Source: Rhodoferax sp.
Lineage (GTDB): Bacteria; Pseudomonadota; Gammaproteobacteria; Burkholderiales; Burkholderiaceae_C
Length of the DNA: 5,693 bases
Direction: 5' to 3'
Assembly (NCBI GenBank): GCA_021731215.1
Contig: JAKFXU010000056.1
Coordinates: forward strand, 1 to 5,693
In this document: positions 1 to 5,548 of the stretch, one piece after another
How positions within the stretch are numbered: position 1 is the first letter of the stretch
Layout: the number at the start of each line of letters is the position of its first letter
The notes under the pieces: generated by a model
What the model was told of the DNA's origin: nothing
Databases searched by the model: none
The model's input: only the letters and a program-made list of their open reading frames with translations
Program-made: the position numbers and the translations under genes

Positions 1-667
1 GCGGCGGGCCACCCAGGAAGATGGTCCCCTGGTTCTTGACGATGATGGCCTCGTCGCTCATGGCCGGCACGTAGGCGCCGCCGGCGGTGCAACTGCCCAT
101 GACGACCGCGATTTGGGCGATGCCCTGGGCGCTCATATTGGCCTGGTTGAAGAAGATGCGGCCAAAGTGCTCGCGGTCCGGGAACACCTCGTCCTGATTG
201 GGCAGGTTGGCGCCACCCGAATCGACCAGATAAATGCAGGGCAGGCGGTTTTGCTGCGCGATCTCCTGCGCGCGCAGATGCTTCTTGACCGTCACGGGAA
301 AGTAGGTGCCGCCTTTGACGGTGGCGTCGTTGCACACAATCATGCAGTCCACGCCTTCGACCCGCCCAATACCAGTAATCACACCGGCGCTGGGCGCGCT
401 GTCGCTGCCATCGCGGTCCGGGTACAGGCCCATCGCCGCCAATGGCGACAGCTCCAGAAACGGCGTGCCGGGGTCGAGCAGCATCTGCACCCGATCGCGC
501 GGCAGCAGCTTGCCGCGAGCTGTGTGTTTGGCACGGGCGGCCTCGCCGCCGCCCAGTGCCGCCTGCGCCACTTTCAGGTTGAGATCGCTGACCAGCGCCT
601 GCATGGCGCTGGCGTTGGCCTGGAAATCCGCCGAGCGGGCGTTGAGTTGGGTGTCAAGAATGGGCAT
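1..667 (-). CDS. mccB: 3-methylcrotonyl-CoA carboxylase, carboxyltransferase (beta) subunit, N-terminal part
   Basis: The beta subunit carries out the carboxyltransferase half-reaction that moves CO2 from biotin on the alpha subunit to 3-methylcrotonyl-CoA, giving 3-methylglutaconyl-CoA in cytoplasmic leucine/isovalerate breakdown (also named liuB). The reading frame is open from ATG at 665-667 to the left edge and gives 222 residues, against about 535 in the whole family protein, so the C-terminal carboxyltransferase half lies outside the window. Visible family signatures are [20 protein letters not shown] (51-70), [14 protein letters not shown] (117-130), [20 protein letters not shown] (146-165), [20 protein letters not shown] (169-188) and the CoA-site segment [16 protein letters not shown] (191-206). 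The [16 protein letters not shown] stretch points to MCC rather than propionyl-CoA carboxylase; a geranyl-CoA carboxylase subunit is the nearest alternative. A weak Shine-Dalgarno-like AAAGAG (676-681) lies 8 nt upstream. The gene is divergent from the AraC regulator. Truncation is by the window edge, not mutation. Confidence 0.95.
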   Translation of the reverse strand, partial: MPILDTQLNARSADFQANASAMQALVSDLNLKVAQAALGGGEAARAKHTARGKLLPRDRVQMLLDPGTPFLELSPLAAMGLYPDRDGSDSAPSAGVITGIGRVEGVDCMIVCNDATVKGGTYFPVTVKKHLRAQEIAQQNRLPCIYLVDSGGANLPNQDEVFPDREHFGRIFFNQANMSAQGIAQIAVVMGSCTAGGAYVPAMSDEAIIVKNQGTIFLGGPP

Positions 668-776
668 GGGGCGGTCTCTTTCTTCAGGCGGTCTGATTCA
701 CAAGCATAAAGACTAGCACCAATCGATATCGGCCAGTTAGGTTGCAAATTGCGCCAAGGTAAGGCAAAGTGGAGCT
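668..776. promoter_or_regulatory. divergent intergenic region between mccB and the araC-type gene
   Basis: This 109-bp gap must contain the 5' signals of both divergent genes unless transcription enters from outside. It is less GC-rich than its flanks. Two short perfect inverted repeats are visible: CGATATCG at 724-731 and GCAAATTGC at 744-752. Either could be half of an operator, but neither matches an operator I recognise, and AraC proteins usually bind direct rather than inverted repeats. A minus-strand TATGCT (within 704-709) is a poor -10 candidate with no good -35 at 16-18 bp. The regulatory role is inferred from the divergent layout. Confidence 0.45.
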
Positions 777-1835
777 GTGCGTACAACCCCCCCCGCCCTG
801 GCCCTGCCTGCCGCTTCTCCAGCCGCAGGCGCTGCAGCAACGCCTATAGCCTTCGTTCACGCTATCCTGTCAGCTTATGAACGTTACGGGGTAGACCCGC
901 ACAAGGCACTGACTTTGGCACAAATCACGCCAGAGTTTCTAAAATCACCTGCCGCGCGCATCACCGCCCTGCAGATGGAGTTGATTTCGGGTGCCGCGAT
1001 GCAGCAGCTCGACGACGAGGCGCTGGGCTGGTTCAGCCGGCGCCTGCCCTGGGGCAGCTACGGCATGCTGGCGCGCGCCTCCATCAGCGCGCCAAGTCTG
1101 GGCCTGGCGCTGCAGCGCTGGTGCCGCCACCATGGGCTGATTGCCGATGACATCACGCTCAAGCTGACGCTGGCGGGCGATAGCGCCACGCTGTCCATCA
1201 CGGAGCACCGGGATTTGGGCGAATTGCGCGAGTTTTGCCTGGTCTCGCTGCTGCGCAACGTTCACGGCGTGGCCTGCTGGCTGATTGACTCGCGCATCCC
1301 GCTGCAGGGCGCGCAGTTTGCCTTCGCCGCCCCGGCGCACCAGGACGCCTATGGCGTGCTGTTCAAAGGGCCGACGGCGTTCGGCACGGCCCTCACCGCC
1401 ATCCGCTTTGACGCCCGCTACCTGGCGCTGCCGCTGCGCCGCGACGAGGCGGCACTGCAGCAGATGCTCCAGCGGGCGCTGCCGCTGACCGTGCTGCAGT
1501 ACCGGCGCGACCGCCTGCTGGTGCGGCGCGTGCGCCAGACGCTGGCGGCCGATCCGCAGCAAACCCACAGCGCCGAGGCCCTGGCCGCCCTGCTCAACGT
1601 CTCGCCGCGCACCCTGCACCGCCAACTCAAGGAGGAAGGCGCCGCGCTGCAGGCCCTGAAAGACGAGGTGCGGCGCCAGCGCGCCACCGAACTGCTGCTG
1701 CGCAGCGCGCGCCCGATCAAGCAGGTGGCGCAGGCGGCCGGCTTTCGGAATGAAAAGAGCTTCATCCGCGCCTTTCGGGGCTGGACCGGGAGGTCGCCGG
1801 CCGAGTTCCGGCGCCTGGGCCAGGCCCTAGCATAA
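777..1835 (+). CDS. AraC-family transcriptional regulator (arabinose-binding-like N-terminus, AraC HTH C-terminus)
   Basis: Cytoplasmic DNA-binding regulator of 352 aa, typical for AraC proteins with a long N-terminal effector domain of the 'arabinose-binding domain of AraC transcription regulator' type (about residues 24-205, starting near FVHAILSAYERYGVD). The C-terminal DNA-binding domain has two helix-turn-helix units: AEALAALLNVSPRTLHRQL (266-284) and PIKQVAQAAGFRNEKSFIRA (313-332), followed by the family-typical GWTGRSPAEFRR (335-346). The start is GTG at 777: an in-frame TAG at 738-740 rules out anything much further upstream, no other start codon lies between, and the first in-frame ATG (residue 67) would cut into the effector domain. 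Initiation signals are odd: GGAG at 771-774 is only 2 nt from GTG, AAGG at 761-764 is 12 nt away, and a run of eight C follows at 787-794. The effector is unknown. Divergence from mccB suggests control of leucine/isovalerate catabolism, by position only. Confidence 0.9.
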   Translation: MRTTPPALALPAASPAAGAAATPIAFVHAILSAYERYGVDPHKALTLAQITPEFLKSPAARITALQMELISGAAMQQLDDEALGWFSRRLPWGSYGMLARASISAPSLGLALQRWCRHHGLIADDITLKLTLAGDSATLSITEHRDLGELREFCLVSLLRNVHGVACWLIDSRIPLQGAQFAFAAPAHQDAYGVLFKGPTAFGTALTAIRFDARYLALPLRRDEAALQQMLQRALPLTVLQYRRDRLLVRRVRQTLAADPQQTHSAEALAALLNVSPRTLHRQLKEEGAALQALKDEVRRQRATELLLRSARPIKQVAQAAGFRNEKSFIRAFRGWTGRSPAEFRRLGQALA

Positions 1836-1841
1836 TTTTTT
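1815..1841 (+). terminator. possible weak terminator overlapping the end of the araC-type gene
   Basis: A short imperfect hairpin can form at 1815-1830 (five pairs including one G-T, six-base loop) across the last codons. After CATAA, which includes the TAA stop at 1833-1835, comes a run of six T (1836-1841). The stem is short and the five-base gap before the T run is longer than in a canonical intrinsic terminator, so this is only a candidate. Confidence 0.25.
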
Positions 1842-1874
1842 CACTGCCAGTTGCCGATGGCACGGCGCCGCCCC

Positions 1875-1973
1875 TCCACATCTTCTGTGGACAAGTTTGT
1901 GCAGCAGCGCCGGGATAAGCCGGCAAAGCCTTGACTGGCGCGGCCTGCAACACGGTGCCTGCCAAACAGGCAG
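1875..1973 (+). repeat. hairpin-rich interspersed repeat, copy 1
   Basis: First of two same-orientation copies of a roughly 100-bp element in the convergent gap between the araC-type gene and the rhodanese gene. It aligns to 2132-2231 with about 79 of 99 bases identical and one single-base gap, counted by hand. Weaker similarity may extend left to 1861 (CACGGCGCCG here, CACGCCGCCG in copy 2 at 2115). Three hairpins are visible: TCCACA/TGTGGA around TCTTC (1875-1891), GCCGG/CCGGC around GATAAG (1909-1924) and TGCCTG/CAGGCA around CCAAA (1956-1972). No ORF spans both copies convincingly. The convergent location and string of short stems resemble REP/BIME-type elements, but I do not recognise a named family. 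Confidence 0.75.
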
Positions 1974-2131
1974 TGCGGACAAGTGGCGTGTTCGGGGCCC
2001 CATCAGCGGAAACTGCTTTACCAGAAAGACGAGGGCCCGGACGATCAGAAGCGGCGACACACAAAAAAGATAAATAAATTATTCACCCGCTTTGTCCCCG
2101 CAACTGCGTGACTTCACGCCGCCGGCGTTGC
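1974..2131. other. spacer between the repeat copies, with an AT-rich island
   Basis: These 158 bp hold no supportable gene. The left part is GC-rich with the palindrome GGGGCCCC at 1994-2001. Positions 2061-2085 are strikingly AT-rich for this genome: a run of six A at 2063-2068, then an AATAA-A-TTATT inverted repeat at 2073-2083. TTATTCACC at 2079-2087 matches eight of nine positions of the DnaA-box consensus TTATNCACA. The composition drop could reflect a junction, an easily melted segment or simple drift. Confidence 0.5.
2106..2119. repeat. short perfect inverted repeat
   Basis: GCGTGA-CT-TCACGC is a perfect inverted repeat, able to form a five-pair stem with an ACTT tetraloop. Its right arm overlaps the possible left extension of repeat copy 2. 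No T run follows closely on either strand, so it is not a canonical terminator. Confidence 0.5.
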
Positions 2132-2231
2132 TGCACAACTTCTGTGGATAAGTTTGTGTACCAGCACCGGGACAAGCCGGTCAAAGCCACGGCTGGCGTG
2201 GCCTGGCGCGCGATGCCCTGGAAACAGGCAG
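2132..2231 (+). repeat. hairpin-rich interspersed repeat, copy 2
   Basis: Second copy of the element at 1875-1973, in the same orientation, ending 7 bp short of the rhodanese stop codon. Visible hairpins are CACA/TGTG around ACTTC (2134-2146), ACCGG/CCGGT around GACAAG (2166-2181), GCCACG/CGTGGC around GCTGG (2186-2202) and TGC-CTG/CAGGCA with one bulged C and a GAAA (GNRA-type) loop (2214-2230). The GCCACG stem is perfect here but only partly preserved in copy 1. As both flanking genes end here, the element could act as a transcript end or 3' stabiliser for either gene; this is inference. Confidence 0.75.
2143..2151 (-). other. perfect DnaA-box-like 9-mer in repeat copy 2
   Basis: The minus strand reads TTATCCACA, identical to the high-affinity E. 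coli DnaA box. The equivalent site in copy 1 (1886-1894) reads TTGTCCACA, one base off. A single 9-mer can occur by chance and no replication gene is nearby, so DnaA binding is not claimed; the sequence match is certain, the function is not. Confidence 0.35.
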
Positions 2232-2238
2232 GCCCGGC

Positions 2239-2664
2239 TCAGCCCTTGGGGTGGCGACGCGCCTTGTGCGCCTCGTAAGTCTCAACTGGCGCGCCCTGCT
2301 TGACCCAGTCGGCAAAACCGCCCTCAATGTGGGCCACATTGCGCATGCCCATGTCCTGCAAGGCCTTGGTCGCCAGGGCGCTGCGCCAGCCGGCGCCACA
2401 AAACAGGATGAACTCCCTGAACTCGTCACCAAACACCGGCTTGTAATAGGGCGAAGCCGGGTCGACCCAGAACTCCAGCATGCCGCGCGGCGCCAGCAGC
2501 GCGCCCGGCACCGTGCCCTCGCGCTCGAGTTCGCGCACATCGCGGATGTCGACGATTTGCGCGCTGGCGTCATGGAGCCGGGCGCGCACCTGGGCCACGC
2601 TGTAGGTGGTGATCTGGGCGCTGGCTTCCTGCACCAGTTGGGCCGAACTCTTGGTGATGGGCAT
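2239..2664 (-). CDS. single-domain rhodanese-like protein (putative sulfurtransferase)
   Basis: Small cytoplasmic protein of 141 aa with one rhodanese domain. Family members carry sulfane sulfur on a catalytic cysteine as a persulfide and pass it to thiol acceptors; the physiological partner here cannot be told. Visible features are VDIRDVRELEREGTVPGALL (38-57), the APRGMLEFWVD segment (58-68), the active loop C89-GAGW-R94 in FILFCGAGWRSALA, and the closing GGFADWVKQGAPV (115-127). The cysteine and loop arginine are both present, so the domain should be catalytically competent. The frame could open further upstream at a TTG (2683-2685), but ATG at 2662-2664 is preferred because AAGGAG sits six bases before it. 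There is no signal peptide. It is the last gene after trkA and trkH, 28 bp from the trkH stop, and likely shares their transcript. Confidence 0.9.
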   Translation of the reverse strand: MPITKSSAQLVQEASAQITTYSVAQVRARLHDASAQIVDIRDVRELEREGTVPGALLAPRGMLEFWVDPASPYYKPVFGDEFREFILFCGAGWRSALATKALQDMGMRNVAHIEGGFADWVKQGAPVETYEAHKARRHPKG

Positions 2665-2670
2665 GATGGT

Positions 2671-2676
2671 CTCCTT
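2671..2676 (-). promoter_or_regulatory. strong ribosome binding site of the rhodanese gene
   Basis: AAGGAG on the minus strand with a six-base spacer to ATG at 2662-2664. It fixes the start, excludes the upstream TTG extension, and contrasts with the weak or absent sites before trkA and trkH. Confidence 0.8.
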
Positions 2677-2692
2677 GTGAATCAACGCGGTT

Positions 2693-4153
2693 TTACTTGC
2701 GCCAGAACTGGGGCAAAAAAAGCACCATGACGGCCAGCAACTCCAGTCGCCCCATCAGCATGGCCACGGTGCAGACCCAGGTCTGAAAGTCGGTCAGCAC
2801 GCCAAAGTTGGACGCCGGGCCGACCAGGCCCAGACCCGGCCCGATGTTGTTGACGGTCGCCACCACGGCGGAAAAGGCGCTCAGGATGTCCAGCCCCGAC
2901 AGCAGCAGCAACATGGTCAGGCCAATGGTGGTGGCACCGTAAATCAGCATATAGGCCATGACCGCGGCGATCACGGTGGCGGGAATAGTGGCGCGCCCCA
3001 TGATCACCGGGTTGACCACGCGCGGATGAATGGCGCGCACCAGCTCGCGGCGCGCCTGCTTGATGAGCAAGACCATGCGCACCATCTTGATACCCCCGCC
3101 GGTGGAACCGGCACAGGACACAAAACTGCCCAAAAACATCAGCCAGACCGGAACGATGACGGGCCACAGGGCGTAGTCGGCCGCGGCGTAGCCGGTGGTG
3201 GTGGCCAACGAGACCACGTGAAAAGCGGCGGCGCGCAGGGCCTGCGCGAAATCGGGCTGGGTCCCGTGCGCCGCCAGCACCAGGCTCAGTCCGGCGATGG
3301 AGGCGCCCAGCACAAAGGCGTAGGCCCGCACCTCGGCGTCGCGCAGCAGGGACAGCAGCGAGCGGGCGCGCCAGACGATGAAATAGCGCGCAAAGCTGAT
3401 GCCCGCGAGTGCCATGAAGACGATCGCCACGCCCTCGATCCGGGCCGAATTCCAGTAGCCGAAGCTGGCGTCATGCGAGGAAAAACCACCCAAACCCATG
3501 GTGCTGCACATGTGCATGAAGGCGTCCGGCCAGGACATGCCGGCCCAGCGGTAGGCCAGCAGGCAGGCCGCAGAAAACACGAAATACACGCCCCACAGTC
3601 CGCGCGCGGTTTCGGCGATGCGCGGCGTCAGCCGGGCGTCTTTCATCGGACCCGGGGTTTCGGCCTTGTAGAGCTGCACCCCGCCCAGACCCAGCAGCGG
3701 CAGCACCGCCACCACCAGCAGCATGATGCCCAGGCCGCCGATGAGTTGCAGGAAGCAGCGCCAGACATTGACCGACACCGGCAGCGCATCGAGCCCGCTC
3801 AGCACGGTGGCGCCGGTGGCGGTGAGGGCGCTCATGGACTCGAAATAGGCGTCGGTCCAACTCAGGCCATCGATGGCGAGCATCAGCGGCACCGCCGCAA
3901 ACGCCGGCAGTACCAGCCACACCAGATTGACCAGCAAAAAACCGTCGCGTGGCATCAGTTCGCGCCGACTCCTGGCTGTCAACAGCAGCAGCAGCACCCC
4001 GCAGCCCAGCGTCAGCGCCATGCCCTGCAGCCAGACTTCGCCCAGGTCGCTGTGGTCGAGCCCCCAGGCCCAGCCCATCGGTACGGCAAACAGCAGCGAG
4101 AAGCCCACCATGATGCGGGCCAATACATTGAGAACAGGAGCCAGGCCAGTCAT
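2693..4153 (-). CDS. trkH: Trk system potassium uptake protein TrkH (membrane K+ translocating subunit)
   Basis: Inner-membrane K+ translocating subunit of 486 aa, the usual TrkH length, working as a dimer on a TrkA ring. The four membrane-pore-membrane repeats are visible by their P-loop filters: ALTATGATVLSG (109-120), CSTMGLGGFSSHD (216-228), SLATTTGYAAADY (315-327) and NNIGPGLGLVGP (435-446). GSTGGGIKMVRM (349-360) is the conserved segment forming the intramembrane gating loop after the third pore helix, and MGRLELL (467-473) with the PQFWRK end is typical. The second filter reads G-L-G-G where many relatives have S-T-G-G, but the key glycines remain. Hydrophobic segments alternate throughout, including about 10-30 and 46-60 at the N-terminus. 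ATG at 4151-4153 lies 6 bp after the trkA stop with no good Shine-Dalgarno, suggesting translational coupling to trkA. TrkG or KtrB would be alternatives; the adjacent full-length TrkA favours TrkH. Confidence 0.96.
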   Translation of the reverse strand: MTGLAPVLNVLARIMVGFSLLFAVPMGWAWGLDHSDLGEVWLQGMALTLGCGVLLLLLTARSRRELMPRDGFLLVNLVWLVLPAFAAVPLMLAIDGLSWTDAYFESMSALTATGATVLSGLDALPVSVNVWRCFLQLIGGLGIMLLVVAVLPLLGLGGVQLYKAETPGPMKDARLTPRIAETARGLWGVYFVFSAACLLAYRWAGMSWPDAFMHMCSTMGLGGFSSHDASFGYWNSARIEGVAIVFMALAGISFARYFIVWRARSLLSLLRDAEVRAYAFVLGASIAGLSLVLAAHGTQPDFAQALRAAAFHVVSLATTTGYAAADYALWPVIVPVWLMFLGSFVSCAGSTGGGIKMVRMVLLIKQARRELVRAIHPRVVNPVIMGRATIPATVIAAVMAYMLIYGATTIGLTMLLLLSGLDILSAFSAVVATVNNIGPGLGLVGPASNFGVLTDFQTWVCTVAMLMGRLELLAVMVLFLPQFWRK

Positions 4154-4159
4154 GCTGGG

Positions 4160-5548
4160 TCAGAAAAACGTGGCGCTGACCTGGAACAGCTTTTCCACCG
4201 CCCGCAACAACTGCTTGTTCGGGATGAAGAGGATGACGTGGTCGCCGTCCTCGATCACCAGGTCGTGATGCGGCATCAGCACCTCGCAGTTGCGGTCCGT
4301 GCCGCGCACAATGGCGCCAAAACGCGCACCGGGTGGCAACGCGATTTGCTCAATGCGCCAGCCGACCAGGCGCGAGGTGCGGGCGTCACCGCGCGCAATG
4401 CCCTCGATCGCCTCGGCGGCGCCGCGGCGCAAGCTGTGCACGGCGGCCACGTCGCCCCGGCGCACATGGGCCAGCAATTCACCGATCACGGTTTGCGCCG
4501 GCGACAGTGCGATGTCGATGGTGCTGCCCTGCATCATCTCGGCATAGACGCGCCGGTTGATCAGCGCAATGACGCGCCGCGCGCCGAGCCGCTTGGCCAG
4601 CATGCTCGACAGTATGTTGTCTTCGTCATCGCTGGTCAGCGCGATGTACAGGTCCATCTCGCCGACCGCTTCCTGAGTCAGCAGTTCCTCGTCGGCGGCA
4701 TCGCCTTCAAGCACCAGCATGTCACTGGGCAGCTCAGCGGCCAGATAATCGCAACGCTTGCGGTTGGATTCGATGATCTTGACCTGACACTGCCCGGCCA
4801 GGCTGCGCGCCAGGCGCAGGCCAACCCGACCGCCGCCGGCAATCATGACGCGGCGCACCGGCTGGTCGAAATTGTGGATGGCGCCCAGCACCAGCCGGAT
4901 CTTGTCCTTGTCGGCCAGCACAAACACCTCGTCACCGGGCAGCACGCGCGTGCCGGCCTCGACCGGCAACTCGGCATCTTGCCGGTAGATCGCCACCACG
5001 CGCATGAGGGCGTTGGGAAACAGCTCGCGAAACTCGCCAATGGTGCGGTTCACCAGCTTGCTGCCGACAGCGGCCCGCACTGCGATCAGGTGCGCGCGCC
5101 CCTGCGAGAACTCCAGCACCTGCAGCGCCTCGGGGTAGTCGATCAGTTGGTGAATATAGTGCATCACCGACTCTTCCGGACAAATCACGTGATCCACCGC
5201 GAAGCCGGCCTTGCCCAGCAGTTCCTTACCCTCCTCGAACTCGGGCGAACGCAGGCGCGCAATCGTGGTCGCGATGCCAAACACGTCATGCGCGACCTTG
5301 CAGGCCACCAGATTGGTCTCGTCCAGCGAAGCGCAGGCGATGAACAGGTCGGCGTCCTCGGCCCCGGCGCGGCGCAGCACCGAAGGCTGGATGCCGTTAC
5401 CCGGCACGCCGCGCAGGTCCAGCCGTTCCTCCAGATCGCGCAGGCGCTCGGGATCGGGATCGATGACAGTGATGTCGTTTTGCTCCGATGCCAGGCTTTC
5501 GGCGACACTCTCGCCGACCCGCCCGGCACCCAGGATGATGATGCGCAT
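4160..5548 (-). CDS. trkA: Trk system potassium uptake protein TrkA (RCK-type regulatory subunit)
   Basis: Cytoplasmic, membrane-associated gating subunit of 462 aa that binds NAD(H)/ATP-type nucleotides and controls K+ flow through TrkH. It has the full tandem form with two RCK halves: a first Rossmann RCK-N at about 1-120 with GAGRVG (7-12) and the acidic end of strand 2 in VIDPD (28-32), RCK-C about 140-225, a second RCK-N about 232-350 with GGGRVG (238-243) and E260, and RCK-C about 370-455. NGIQPSVLRRAGAEDADLFI (51-70) and EGDAADEELL (281-290) are the equivalent post-Rossmann segments in the two halves. The length and duplicated layout separate it from single-RCK KtrA. The start is ATG at 5546-5548, with only a weak AGAAAG (5556-5561) seven bases upstream and an in-frame stop at 5573-5575. 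It is the first gene of the trkA-trkH-rhodanese unit inside the window. Confidence 0.97.
   Translation of the reverse strand: MRIIILGAGRVGESVAESLASEQNDITVIDPDPERLRDLEERLDLRGVPGNGIQPSVLRRAGAEDADLFIACASLDETNLVACKVAHDVFGIATTIARLRSPEFEEGKELLGKAGFAVDHVICPEESVMHYIHQLIDYPEALQVLEFSQGRAHLIAVRAAVGSKLVNRTIGEFRELFPNALMRVVAIYRQDAELPVEAGTRVLPGDEVFVLADKDKIRLVLGAIHNFDQPVRRVMIAGGGRVGLRLARSLAGQCQVKIIESNRKRCDYLAAELPSDMLVLEGDAADEELLTQEAVGEMDLYIALTSDDEDNILSSMLAKRLGARRVIALINRRVYAEMMQGSTIDIALSPAQTVIGELLAHVRRGDVAAVHSLRRGAAEAIEGIARGDARTSRLVGWRIEQIALPPGARFGAIVRGTDRNCEVLMPHHDLVIEDGDHVILFIPNKQLLRAVEKLFQVSATFF

Noticed and set aside
113..716. Plus-strand open frames of 198 and 136 codons opposite mccB
   Set aside because: They are antisense to clear methylcrotonyl-CoA carboxylase coding sequence and have low-complexity, Ala/Arg/Ser-rich translations.
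945..1625. Minus-strand open frame of 226 codons opposite the AraC gene
   Set aside because: It lies wholly inside a well-supported AraC coding region; its translation is Q/R/A-rich with no recognisable motif.
1836..1862. T6 run next to a TGCCA/TGGCA hairpin after the AraC stop
   Set aside because: The T run precedes this hairpin on the plus strand and reads as A on the minus strand, so it is not an intrinsic terminator for either direction.
1827..2064. Short minus-strand open frames (77 and 100 codons) in the convergent gap
   Set aside because: They start at poor initiation sites, run across the hairpin repeat and into the AraC 3' end, and have no motif or good ribosome binding site.
1974..2104. 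Possible third partial copy (TGCGGACAAGT at 1974-1984) with an inverted relative near 2091-2104
   Set aside because: The similarity covers only about 11 bases (10 of 11 to the core of copy 1) and the inverted match needs gaps, so it could be chance.
1875..2231. CRISPR array or replication origin suggested by the repeated units and DnaA-like boxes
   Set aside because: There are only two diverged ~100-bp units with a long spacer, unlike CRISPR repeats, and no replication or partition gene is nearby.
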